DNA of 64,000 nt, taken from contig OZ022259.1 in assembly GCA_963978905.1 (NCBI GenBank), positions 18,946,068 through 19,010,067 on the forward strand, given 5' to 3'. The notes beneath the pieces were generated by a model. The model did not search any database. It was not told the origin of the DNA and saw only the letters and a list, made by a program, of their open reading frames with translations. Each line of letters starts with the position of its first letter. The stretch's first letter is position 1. Made by a program: the position numbers and the translations under genes. Source of the stretch: Trichostrongylus colubriformis (Eukaryota > Nematoda > Chromadorea > Rhabditida > Trichostrongylidae). Positions 24,854-38,200 of the stretch are shown piece after piece.

Positions 24854-26035
24854 ATGAGCCGTTCCGCATCGCCTTCTCATAGCTCAGACCCTGACCATTT
24901 TGTTGGTGCCACTGGTGAAGGGTGTAGAACATCTTCCGCTGCTAACGAATTGATAAACCAGCTTCGAGAGTATAGAAGAGCTGTCCACGAGTGCACATCA
25001 ACATCAATGAGTGGTAGGTCTCAAGAGGAGATTACTGTAGGTGTTCACTGAAGCCCTTACCAATCATCTCCAGACTGCAATAACTCGTCGTTAGAGGACC
25101 GACCAGGCTCAAGCTCTACGTCGCTTGTTACTCAAGAAGAGAATGATGAAGCGTCCTTGCCTTCTCCCACCTTATCCCTCTCTCAGCGGTCAGCGTCTGC
25201 CAACTCAATGGAATCCCAAGAGCCGCGACAGGAGCCGCAAATTGTCGAATCAGACTGTGCGGTCGCATCGCAAGGTCATCCACACTTTATTGCAATCCTC
25301 AGCTCTGATACTGATTCATCGTCGTTGTCCTTTATAGAAAGTGGGCAAGTAGTTGCAGCGGAAGGAGCTGGTCGTGATCCAGATCAGCATGGAAGTCAAA
25401 GTGGATCATCAGTTCCGCTATGTTCACTCCGAGGTTCCATTATACAGTCTTCATCGTTAATAGCAGAGACACTTTGAAAATGTAGTTTGTATCGTATTGC
25501 AGGGATTGTGCGCGCAGTAACTCAGACAAAGGAGATCTCAGTGGAGCAGTTAGGGGAAGCCCTATCACATTCCCATATTGGCGAAGAGTACAATGTCTGT
25601 TCCTTTTATACTTTCGGATTCGCCTTCGTAAACCTTATGGGAAACTTCAGCGTTTCATCCAGTACACGATTCGGGAGTGCCGCATCGACGTTGAAAATGC
25701 TAGATCGTTGCAATTGGCCGTTGCGGACGTCCCACAGTCATCAGATTCTGTCGTTCGTGCTCAGCTGGCCGTAATTGCAAGACTGTCAGATGCAGTCGTA
25801 GGGATGGCAGCCCTCGTTAGTTACCATGTGCATATACACTGCCTCAAAAAAACTGTCCCTCACTTCGAAATTGCAGATTGACTCCTTGATGACACAGACG
25901 AATTCTTTACATGTACGGTGTTCGCGCGTAGAGAGTGCCGTTTCGAAAAATGCGAGCAGTAGATTGCCGGAGGGATCATACCTGAGTGCGAAGAACCTGA
26001 CTTCACAATGGATAGTGCGAGAGTCTTCCCCATTT
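24854..26035 (+). pseudogene. Ser-rich ORF, possible second gene of the CACTA-like element
   Basis: An ATG at 24854 opens a Ser/Glu-rich frame that meets TGA near 25049-25051 and continues in the same frame to 25477 (SLPSPTLSLSQRSASA, LSSDTDSSSLS). A further segment at 25487-25590 and another in a shifted frame at 25640-25855 (RFIQYTIRECRIDVENARSL) look coding and could be joined by introns; AATGTCTGT...AACTTCAG at 25590-25648 is one candidate. I do not recognise the protein. The disordered, low-complexity character and the same orientation as the upstream transposase suggest an accessory transposon protein, but a host gene is possible. Confidence 0.35.
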
Positions 26036-26100
26036 AAGGTAGACTTTGCTCGCGTTGAGAGATTTGTAGTACAACAAGGAATGATGTTCTTTTTTTTCAT

Positions 26101-27406
26101 GCAACTAACCTAAATCAATTGATGGCGTACTGGCGACGCGCGTTGCGAGCGCGCCCCGAAGATCACACTTCTCAATGCGTTGATTTCATGAGGCAGTACT
26201 TGGTTCAGTTAAGTTTTGAGACCACTTGGACTAGCCACCATTGCCATAACCTTTGATCCAGTACTTATCACTTTAGGCGTGCAATCCTGCACAGGTTATT
26301 CAAGACTACACGTACCGAATGTCAGGTAGATACCAAAAAAAGCCAAATCTCAAGGATCTTCCAGAGGATATTGCAGACACGTTGATAGGTTGGTTGTGGT
26401 GAAAAAGACAGCCATAAAATATCCCTGTTGATAACTAAATTCATCTTTTGGCAGGCTGTTGTCTTGACGGTTTGAAATTGTATGCTCCGGAACTGGATGG
26501 TGAGATAGACCACTTGATTGAAAATCCCACTCGGTGAGACAAGGTGATGGCTGGAGATGGTTGCCGTTTCAATAACATATAGCATTTTTAAGCTATTGGC
26601 TCACCCTTGGAAACAACGATACGGCAAGGGCTAAAAAGTTTCACCAACTCAGGGGCCTGCGCTTGTGTTGGACAGCAATTTTGCGAGGCGCCCTAGCGCG
26701 TGCAATGTAGGTGTTCCTTTTTGTATAGAAACGTAGAGCAATTTTAAGATATAGTACATAATTCAACATGTAAACATTTCAATGATTCTCGATTGTTTAG
26801 GGCTGACATTAGACAATACCTGTTGACAGACGACCGCCTAGTGCCCCGCCCTGTAAGGATTTACTTTGGTGTTTTCAAATGATTCCTCAGGCATATCAAA
26901 AACATCTGTTTTAGAAACGACGATGTGTTGATAGTTCCCAAAGTGAGCAAGCGGGACCCTCTGGTCAGTGAACACGGGTCTTCTACGCCCCGGGCCTTCT
27001 TTACTGTACTCACAATTTGTATACACTTTTCCACACTCACAATCAGTCACCTCACAGCTTTAATGCCACCTCATCTGATTTGATCGAGACTTTTGTTTGC
27101 AATCGCTTGTTCCGCTGATCCGTTTTTCAAACATTATTAAAACAGAATATCCGTAGTTGGTCCACCTTCGGAGTGCTTCTATGCATTTATCTAGCTCCGC
27201 CATTGATCAGCAATCACCAATTGAATCTTCTCGTCGTCGGAATCTTCTTGTTCATTGGTTTTGGATCGCTAGTGAGCATCTGGGCGCAGGTTTTATTCTA
27301 GGACGCTGCATACATTCGAGGAGCGTCGGATTAAATTTCAGATGATTTTTTCGAGTTGGAAAACGGATCAGGCGATAGTAGTCATTGTATCTTAGGATAT
27401 ATTAAC
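26101..27406. other. no gene recognised
   Basis: No exon or clear repeat is supported in this stretch. Confidence 0.4.
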
Positions 27407-27494
27407 CATTTTGTACACACAGTACTTTAACAATCCATCCCAGTAATAATCATTTTGTACACACAGTACTTTAACAATCCATCCCAGTAATAAT
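27407..27494 (+). repeat. exact tandem duplication, unit 44 bp
   Basis: The unit starts CATTTTGTACACACAGTACT and ends CCATCCCAGTAATAAT; the second copy begins at 27451. The copies appear identical, so the duplication is recent. Confidence 0.9.
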
Positions 27495-27599
27495 TCGATG
27501 TACTCCTTGTATAGCGGTTGTATATTATTGTGATGTCGTGAAGTGATGCATGTTGAACTAATTACCGGTATTGTGTATTGTTAGTACCCGACACTGGTT

Positions 27600-28110
27600 G
27601 AAACTTTTCTCTGGAAACTAATACCACGCAAAACCGAGTTCGCCAGCGTGAACAGCACCCTCAGAAACCTTTGTAGGAGTCCCTATAATCAAAATCCCCC
27701 GAAATTGTTATATTTGTCGAAAACGCGCGAAATTCGACACTTTCGCGCAAAACTGAGCTCACCAGCGTGATCAGCGCCCTCGGAAACCTTTGTAGGGGTC
27801 CCTTATAGTCAAATCCTCGAAACTGGTTTATTTGTCAAAAATTCCTAAAAATCGGTACATTTTTGACGAAAGTCCCTCAAAATTGGTTCTGTTTTGTCGA
27901 AAATGCGCGATATTCGACACTTTCGCGCAAAAATGAACTCACCAGCGTGATCAGCGCCCTCAGAAACCTTTGTAAGAGTCCCTATAGTCAAAATCCCCCG
28001 AAATTGTTATATTTGTCGAAAACACGCGAAATTTGGAACTTTTGCGCAAAACCGAGCTCACCAGCGTGATCAGCACCCTCGAAAACCCCCATATGCAAGT
28101 TTCCAGAGAA
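27600..28110 (+). repeat. tandem repeat, four units of about 120-180 bp
   Basis: CACCAGCGTGATCAGCGCCC with CTCRGAAACCTTTGTAGGAG occurs near 27640, 27758, 27938 and, in part, 28057. Between the copies lie CCCCGAAATTGTTATATTTG and TCGAAAACGCGCGAAATTCG. Spacing alternates near 119 and 181 bp. Confidence 0.85.
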
Positions 28111-29194
28111 AAGTAAAATTTTGACCTTTTTCGGGTATGACCAGATGGTCGAAAATCTGATTCCATTGATGTTATTAGGATAAACATCGCACGTTACTGT
28201 GCATGAGTATTGGCTGATAATGACATTAGGACATTAGAGTAGTACAGCTGGAAGATTCCAGTAGTGGTGTATGCTTTGGTACTGGTGTATGCCTGTGGGT
28301 ACACAGTAGGGGCGGGATCAGAGGCGGGGTCAGGGGCGGGGCTTAGCAGGGCGAGACCACCAGCGCTAGTGACGGCAGGACAGTGGAGTAGTAAGGTCGC
28401 AGGGTACCAGTGGTGCTGTTACTTTACTACTGGTGTATGCTGCAGGAGGGGGGCGGAGCCAGGACGAGGGCGAGAGTTCCAGTACAAACGAAGGCAGCAT
28501 ATATTCTGTAATGCTGATGGCAACGTCATGGCACTAGTAACTCTGGCAGCGACTGCTGCGAGCATGGCAGCACGTGCTGCAGCGGCTCCGCCCACTTTAG
28601 CAGCAGCACGGCAGTGACCCGAGCGTTGAAGTTGCTCTGCTGCTGCCATGCTGCTGCACCTCTATCAGAGAATGAAAGATTGTGCATACAAAGAGTATCG
28701 CGTCGATTACGAATATGACAGTTCGAGAATAGAGATGTACTGAGTTCACTGTTGCGACGTTATCGGCGATGGATTATGGGTCATATTCAATAGATTCAAA
28801 GAAATGCGTAGGTACTCGTAGAATCATAATCACCGTACTTCCTGTATTTGGCAAACAATTATCGAGAGCCAAAGCGCGCTACTCGCATTTCCGATAATTT
28901 GAGGGTAGCATCCACTGTTCTCAGTGCATTAAATGGGTTAACGGTTATATCAAGCAAGATGCACAGTAACCCTCAAAACCCATTTTTTAGTAAACCTTTC
29001 GTTTTTACTGCTTCCAATTATTCTATCTTTACTATTCTATCTTTATCTCATTACCCTACACTGCTTCCAATTGCTCTATTTTTATATGCAATGCAGTATC
29101 GATATCGCCCTAGGGGACGTCTTTGCTGATGCATGGCTAGAAAACAGTGAATCTTTTTGGACGAATTTCCAAATGCTTTAATGTAGTCAAACTG
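28111..29194. other. no gene recognised; 3' flank of acid ceramidase
   Basis: 28260-28640 is unusually GC-rich with GGGGCGGGGC-type and TGCTGC-type words; no exon is supported. Confidence 0.4.
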
Positions 29195-29200
29195 TTTATT
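29195..29200 (-). promoter_or_regulatory. polyadenylation signal of the acid ceramidase gene
   Basis: AATAAA on the minus strand, ten bases after the TAG at 29211-29213. Confidence 0.7.
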
Positions 29201-29210
29201 GCTTGCTGTC

Positions 29211-32200
29211 CTAGAATGCCCAACATGGATTTGGACATGTTTGAATGAATGTTTGATAGATGTTCTTGGTGACCGACATAATCACAGTGTGCACGGTAGT
29301 CTTGTTGAGGAGCGGTTTCGATTTCAGCACCTGAACGAAGCGCTTCTCTTGGATTCTCAGGGCTAGTACTGATTTATACTGACGAGGGGTACCTGGTACA
29401 GGCCTTCAGCACTTGTCCTGTTCTGACCCAATTTTCTCATGCAAGCGTTACCAGGATCACGACGATCGTCAATGAAAAGTGGATCCTTGAAAAAAGGAGA
29501 GTATTCCCTTGAAACAAGGTGACACCGCCGGTGTCTTGTATGCAGAACCATGTTTGGTAGTGTATTAAGAAAATATTGCAAGATATATCAAGGGGTATGC
29601 TGATGAAAATCTCCTCGTATAGGTGCGACAAGGCTTTTGACGCGAAGCTGTGTAACAGGACACTCGAACTTGATCACTGCACTCCGCGAGGATCGTGCTG
29701 AGCGCGCACTAACAAGGAAGGCCATCAGGTTATGGTGAGCTTTTTCAAAGCGGTTATTTGCATTCTATAGGGTCACATACATGAAGCAAAAAACCGGTCT
29801 CAAATTCGGCTAAATAGTTTTGGGGGCTCAGGAAATGAGTGACAAAAGTTGTTTAGACAAGAACAATTTCGCTGCAATGCATTCCAGCTGCGGTGTTCTG
29901 TATATGCATATCTGGAGACTGTCTTCGAACCTACGCCAAAGCTACTGCGAGCTGGTTCAAAAATGTGGAATCACTTATGATAATTGCTAAACGAAGCAAA
30001 GGAAATTCATAATGGATGCACAGGTCACTGTGATTGCAGTGGTTGGATGGCCGAACGGATAGGAGGATGGACTGGCGTTGGCACGATGGTGAGGGCGTTC
30101 ATGGTTCAACTCCATTCGACGTTTTCGCTCTTGCATTTTCTTAATTCTCTTTCTCCAGCGCTATACTATTTGTGCACATGCAAAATAACTGCAATTTTCC
30201 TCGCTGGTGCACGAAAGTGACCTTATTTACGAGCTTTCAGTGAATAAAGTGTTTGGACCCTTCGGCGCTCCTAGCACGCTTACCAAGCGTTTTCGTGCGA
30301 AACTAGTGTGATATCCGTGCTCAGGAGACTCAATTAACCCTGGATACAAAATATTATCCAAATTGAGATTTTGACCCAAACTCGAGACAGTGGGATGGAC
30401 ATGGGTGCGTAGTCACTGCTCTACTTATACAAACGACAACTAGGAGCATTGCTGAAATTCAGTGGAACATGTGTAGAATCAACGCATCCCAAGTGAACTG
30501 CACCTAGCAACACCATGCGATGGCGAAAGATAGCTAATATTTCCTTATATCGGCTAGCGACCCCCTTTCGTTGAGTGTTCTTTACCATGGCAGTGGTAGA
30601 ACTATTGGTCGCCCAATTTTCCGAGTTTGGGTCCAAATCACGATTGGGCTGGAAAATTGTTAACTAGGGTAGTTCGACCCCCTGAGCATATATAACACGT
30701 GCCTTGCGGGGAAACGCCTAGTTTCCCTCTTATCAGCGTTGGCAGGTCCGAGCGAATCATTCGCTTTGTAGGCAGAAATACTGAAGATAGCGGTTCTCTG
30801 GTAGAATAAAAATTGGTCTTGCAAACATTTTGTACGTATGGTCATACATGAGCACAAATGGATGAAAACTAGAAAAATGCAAAAATTTGCCCTCAGTGGA
30901 GATCGAAACATCAACCATTTTCTGGGGCCGCCGAAACCATTTAGCCGAATTTGAGACCAGTTTTTTGCTTAGTGTATGTGACCCTATAAAATGCAAAAAA
31001 CCGTTTTGAAAAAGCTCACCATGACCTGATGGGCTTTCCTTGTAAGAGGTGCGATCACGGTCTTTGATTCAAGTTTCCTGCACTCAACCATTTGTGGACC
31101 CGCGAAAATATTGCAGTGAGCGCTGGAGACCCACTACATTCCGTTGTGCCTTGGGCCACCGTCAGACTTTGCGACTTCGCGATTTTGTGATTCCAAGACT
31201 TTGCGGTCGCACTTTCGTCCGCGATTCTACGACCTTAAAATTTTTCAATGCCGCAACTTGCGAACCGAAACACCGCAAAATTGCAGAATTGCGAAATCGC
31301 AAAGTATGACCGCGACCTTATGGATTTGCTTGTCAGATTCTATGTAGGTTGTAATTGTGTTGCACTTACTAAAGCTCACCTCGAGAAAATTGGAGTAGTT
31401 CGCTTCCTTCTGTAAGACCGCACAGTACTAGCAAGGTTAGATCTTTAGACCTCCCTCATACCCTGCGGTGCCGGCGACAGGGTGTGACTGCGTCGTCTCA
31501 GCACCTCCATCCGTGCCACAGTGACTCACTGCCATCGAACGCAGCCACGCCTTGTCGCCGGCACCACACCGCAAAGTGTGAGGGCTGGGCACGACGGTTT
31601 AGGGCGCTAAGGTGGTTCATACAGCGACTACCCAACTAGCCACACTCCCCCGGTATAACGACGTGATAGATGGAAACGGAGGACTGGACATTCAAGTAGT
31701 ATACCTCTCTGTCGCTCGTTTCTGTCACATTGTCCCCTTCCTCCCCTTTTTAATTTTCTCCACTGACCCACCCCCCTCGTGAACACGTCGCACTAACAAG
31801 GGAAGGTTGGTAAGTTGAAGTGGCCGTTTGAAATGGGGTTTATACCAATGATAGGGCTCGGGATGCCATTCACCAATCTGCATTCCATATCTGCTGTGCG
31901 TCTCGGGGAGCAGAGTTACAAGCGTTGAAAGAGAAGCAACTCAGCACATATGCGATAGGCAAGTGCAGAAGATGTGTGCTTCGATAGCCAAGTGGTACTC
32001 AGGTTTAAGGAGTCACGGGTTCCGACCCCTGCTGAGCGTGCCTTTTTGCATTTTTCCCAGATTACTTCCCGAAAGACGATGAGGTCATCGTGAGCTGCCT
32101 CGCGGAGAATTGATGCGAAAGTGTCGATGAGCTTCTGTTCTTTCCTAGTTGGTGCTCGCGTTGTATCGCAAGAACTGAAGACCTTCAACAGGTGTGCTAG

Positions 32201-35200
32201 CACAACCTTGGGGCAGAACATTGCTCACAACCATCACTTTATAGATGACAGTGACCCTTTGGCCTAATGTGAGTTCTGCCAGGATTGCCACTCGAATGTA
32301 ATGCAGGCTGTGTTGAAGAATAGTCGGCATTTGTACAAAAGTTCGTCTGGGTTTTCATTGAACCTTGTAATTATTCGGAAGACACAAATTTGACTAGTGT
32401 CTGTACCATGTCCACTTCTAGATTAATTCATACATTACTTCCCGAAAGACGATGAGGTCATCGTGAGCTGCCTCGCGGAGAATTGATGCGAAAGTGTCGA
32501 TGAGCTTCTGTTCTTGACTATGAAAAACATTATTGTGAATGCAATAAAGAAAGAAGTGGAAATATACATGATAAAGCGAAAATGGATACATTTCCACAGA
32601 AATGCTCTTTCGTAGTGAGATCAAGCTCTCGGAGCATGTAATTCCTTGTTTGTAACGTACGGGAAATAATTTGGGTAAAATGCAAAAAGGCTCATTCAGC
32701 AAACATCCGAACCCGTGACCCCTCGGTCTTGAGTCCTAACACATAGCACACATCTGTTGCCCTTGCCTATCGCATGTGTTGAGTTGCTTCTCTTTCACCG
32801 CTTGTAACTTTGCTCCCAGAGACGCACAGCAGATATGGAGTGCAGATTGGTGAATGGCATCCCGAGCTATCATTGGTATCAACCCCATTTCAAACGGCCA
32901 CCCTTCCCTTGTAAGGACTAAGGAGACAGGGAGAGTTCCAATTCGATTGTTTAGCCTGTATTTATTGTTAGACTATGTTAAAGTGCATTAAACCGAATCC
33001 TATTTTTTATATGAGCCTTCGCTCGTGAGGACCACATTATGCTCACCTTGTCCGGGTCATAGTTTGTCTGCAGAAGGAACCAATCGTTGTCCCCATCGAA
33101 AAGTTTGCGTTCAAACTGCACGCTGGTGGTGTTGCGTACGATGACGGAGCCCTCACCTTAACGACGGAGTTCCATGAAAGTTTTTTGAAGAGTAATCGCA
33201 AAAGCTTAGTCTTTCTCTATATTCTGTAGAACTTTTGCTGTATTTTCTTAGAGGTTTCATTCGACACTAATTTGAGCACTTAAGGAATACAGAAATATAT
33301 ACCGAACTATTCAAAATCAGTCGCAGAAAGACAACGATTTACCTGGTTTGCTGCTTCCCAAAATGAAGTACGCTCCTGATAAAAGAGGAACGTTGTAGAT
33401 GAGCTGTTGTGCTTCCTGAATACAGTATGGTGAAGAGGCTGCGGTGTTAACTACGCATTGGATCAAGCAGCGCCGAGCACTACACATGGCACTTTTGTAG
33501 TAATCAAAATGGAGTCAGGGCGGAGGTGGTATAGTGGCAAGTGGCGTACACCCCCATCAATGCCCGTCAAGCTGACCAACCCTTTCATTTCTCCGGGGTA
33601 TATGAAATGCTGACCCAAGCAAGTCATTGTGAAAACGCATCCATCTACTGATTCTGAGCGGAAATAGACTGCGTGGCCACGGAAGGGATGATTAAAGCCG
33701 AAATTTTATCATTTTATTCTTCCAAAGTGGAGTTTCCTTTGCTTTCTTGTCACCCTAATTGCTCCCTACATATGCACGTAAGTGATGAAGGCATTAGGCG
33801 CGATTATTCCCTTGCACGTTCACGATAAATACTATACGCGGAAATGTTACCTAAGTAGACACGGTGTGGCAAAAAAGGCCTTCTCGAATTGACTAGCTCA
33901 TAAGCCTCAAAAATTGCTCTAGCGCTGGATCCGCTTCGCATTGGACTCCTTATGTGTTACGTATTACCATCACACGTAATATTAGGTTGTTGTAAAATTA
34001 ATTTCGGTTTCAAGGTATGTATAAATAAGTAGATTTTTTTTACCCTGAACTATTCCATTCCAAGGAACGCCAGGCATACCATTTGAATTGTCCTTGCGAG
34101 CGAACAGTGGAGCTCTGGTTTAAAAAATTTGCTTCCGGAGATTTTGATCTCGAAGAGAAGTCGGGTCGCGGCCGCAGGTCATCGCTTAATGATCAAGATT
34201 TAAGGAGAGCCGTCGAAGCAAATTCGGAGACGAATACTCGTACGTTAGCAGAAGACCTAGGCGTACATTACTCTACAGTGGCCAGACATTTGCTGACAAT
34301 CGGCAAGGTGAAGAAGATGTCGAAGTGGGTGCCTCATGACCTGACCGATGAGCAGCGTCTGGCACGTTTCGACACCTGCTCTAATCTCCTAGTTCGCCAT
34401 AAATGAGCCATTTGTAAACCGTATCATAACTGTAGATGAAAAATGGGTTCTTTATGATAACAGGAAGCGGAGATTAGTCTGGGTAGTTAAGGATGCTCCT
34501 CCAAAAACTTTTCCTAAACCCGACCTTCACCCTAAAAAGGTTATGATTACTGTGTGGTGGTGTTGTAAAGGTGTAATCCATTACAGTTTCTTGCAAGCTG
34601 GTCAGCCAGTCACAGCAGAGTCTTACTGTTGTGATCTGGAGCAAATGTATAGAAAGTTGCAAAAATTGTGGCCGGCGTGAATAGAGGAGGGCCGATCCTG
34701 TTGCAGGACAACGCAAGGCCACACACCTCGCAAATCACTCGGCAAAAATTGACCCACTTGGGAATAGAAGTTCTCCCTCACCCAGCGTATTCTCAGGACC
34801 TTTCCTCAACAGACTATCACTTTTTTCGAGCCCTCAATTCTCATCTGCGTCAGAAACAATTTACTAATTTAGACGATGTTGAATGTGCCTTCCTTGACTT
34901 CGTTGATTCTCGTGATAGTAGTTTTGATAGTGAAGGCTTAGATTTAATGTATTTCCGTTGGCAAAAGTGTGTAGATTCTGATGGTTTTTACTTCGATTAA
35001 TAAACTTGTGTTTAAGCTGAGTTATAGTAGTTTGAAGTATGCGGTCCATTTCCGAAATTAATTTTGCAACAACCTAATACATAGCACCACGCCAGATATC
35101 ACCACGGACAAATATCGGTACCGCCGAGCTTCTAATCAATAACACCTGAAGGGATAATTAAAATATTCAGGTTCTACGATGACATGGTGAAGACACACAG

Positions 35201-38200
35201 AATCCAGGGACACAGTGGGTGGTCTGGGTGTGTGCACTTATGGTAGAAAATCGCTTCGCGGCGCCATCAGTACGACTTGCCAAATCGATTGCCCTTGGGA
35301 GCCCGGCAGAGCGTGGCTGCGCCACCTCTGCACTTCCATCCATGCCACACTGCCTCCTGCACCCATGCTACCCTGCCTTCTCAATCCATACCACACTGCC
35401 GTGCTTTAAAGGAATCGTCCACGGAAAATGAGTTTTTGTGTTACCCATATATTTATGTTGTATTTGCCTAATGTTGGCCTCATGCAAAATTTCACGCGAA
35501 AAAATGTGAATCTGGCTGAGATACAGCACCACAAAGTGCGGTCCCAGTGGGCGGGGCCTCCGTGTGAAAGCCTCGTACCGTCTTCCGCCGCCGTTGGGAA
35601 AGGAGAGTGGGACTGTTTACGTAACCTTCTGTTCCTACAATGCGTCTCAGACCACGGCGGACGCGGTACGAGGCTTTTACACGGAGGCCCCGCCCACTGG
35701 GACCGCACTTTGTGGTGCTGTATCTCAGCCAGATTCACACTTTTTCGCGTGAAATTTTGCATGAGGCCAACATTAAGCAAATACAACATAAATATATGGG
35801 TAACACAAAAACTCATTTTCCGTGGACGATTCCTTTAAGGTTGCCATGCCCTGCCACTGGTACTCGCACCCGCCGAGCCGCTCGTCGCGCACGGCCGCTC
35901 GTTGCGCACGGCCGCGCGGAGATCTGTCATAAGTGCAAACGCCCGGGTGGTCTGACTCGTCGAAAAGCGCGCTCTGAGTTTTTTAGCGGTGTGCGTAATG
36001 TGAATGGCCGCATAGTCGTGGGGAAAGTGCAACAGTCGTAGGCTGCTCTGCTACGCACCGCCTCAGTAAGAAGAGGGCGTGAATACACGTCCCCAACGGA
36101 GATGAAAGACACCGGGCGGTGCAATTTTTGCTTACGTAAGACCTACCATAACGAGTGCAAATCGTTAGGTTGCAGACACTGCACAAACGACACCTTGCTA
36201 AGACTACGAGTGTGAATTCTATCGATTTTTTTACCACGACCTTTCTTATTGTCTCGCTTATTCACCCATTTATTGTTTCACTTCATTGCTAGTGGTCGTT
36301 TCTTTACTTCTTTCTCATCATCAATGATAAATGAAATACACCCTGCGGGACTTCAAATGACATCTTGTACAGCGAACAACTCGGAAAGGTGATGTTGCAG
36401 TTCGTAGGGATGCGGGAGGAGGTGCGAATACAGGCCATAACGTCGCGCTCTTGAGTACACGTTTCTCCACGGATTATCGATTCTAACCTTGAATGTGCAA
36501 AACGATCATTTTTCCCACCATCCTCTATAACCCCCCCCCCCTCTATCTTGGCTCCTATAATGAAATATCGTGGGCTTCAGGTTGCTCTCCCGAACCAATC
36601 TTTCTTAATCACGACGCCATTCTGGTGCAGCTCACCTGGAAAGTATTGGCCACTTCAAAAATCCTTCTGTCGAAATACATGGCAAACTCGATGTCAGGGC
36701 GATTTCCACCGAGCCACTGAATGACGTTTGCCAGGTCAGGCTCTACTTTAGCGTTCATTGACAATGAGAAGGCATTTGGTTTCATTCCTATAATATTTCA
36801 CATAATCAAATTAAGTCATAGTTATTACAGTAATACTGACCTGTGAGAATACCAACATGTCCTGCCAGAGTTGTTCCTTTGAAGAGCGTTGTACCGTTAC
36901 GAATGAAATTCAAATTTATTGTGACTTTCTTGAGGGAATCAGTAAGGTCCCATGACTGAGCGTCGATATTCCAGACAAACAGCTGACCAAAGTCCAGATT
37001 TCTAGAACATTCGAATTATTTTTTTCTTATAAAACGCACTGATGCTTTTATTCGCATTTTTGGACGTCTTCAATATGATTTTGTGATGTCATTTATTGTT
37101 TTTGTGATGAATTTGGAATTTCTAATTTCAGGGCTCACCTCGCATGAAACATGTCTTTGTTGCCGGGTGGTTGTGCCACAATTGAAGTGCAGAAGCGCGA
37201 CAACTCATAGAAGATGTTAAGGAATGCCAGCTGACCAAGGTTGACTCCGATTTCGTCGGCTATTCCCTAAAAGTATCTTTCTAGGTAAGTCTATATATGT
37301 ATGCATCCCCCATAGAATACACAAGAATACTGCCGGAAACCTAGGTGAATCATTTTAGGAAATGGTTCAGTAGATCGTTTTATTTACGCGGCTTTTTATA
37401 TAACCACCCTCAATAATGTGTACACTTCAGCATCATTTTGCGATATTCCATTGTGATTTTCTTATGGTTCTGCGGGAAAGTGTCCCTAAGCAAAGAAAAA
37501 ATCTACCGATTTTCTTCATTTTTTTACATGAAATATGAAATATCTGATTTGATATTCTCAATGAAATGTGGGAAATGAAAACCATATAGCACCATCACTA
37601 CTATATATAAAACGCCTCGTCTGTCTGTACGACCGTCCGTCCGTCTGTCACGAAATTGATATCTCGCGTCGCAGAGCTGGGACACTGAATTTTTGAAGTG
37701 ATATAAGGGGTGGCAAGGGGACATCAATGGTGAGGGAACGGAAGCGATAGCGACTGATAAGAGCTGACAAGGAGCTTCGAAAGGTGATTGGCGGGAAAAT
37801 TCATATCCCGCGTCACAGCAAAGCTGGGACTCTCTATTCCTGAAGTGGTATAAGTTCGAGACTGATGAGAGGAATTTTATTTCCTTTTTTCGTTTTTGCG
37901 AATTCCCCGTTCCTGAAACTGTTCAAGTGATGATACTGATCTATTGATATTGATCAAGCCCAATTAGCATGCTTCCATGGGCGACGCGCGCAGTTGTGTT
38001 CGCCAGCCCAACTGGTCATATATAACTGACTTGCTAAACCTAATTTTTAATGTTCGTCTACGTCAGAAATGTCTGATTATAATATCGCAAATTCGATCTT
38101 AATTTATTTCTTATGTTTTTCCGTTATTAATCAAGTGTTATGTACTATCAGTTGGGCTAGCACACAGCACTGCGCGTGTAACGTTACGGGCGTCAGTGGG

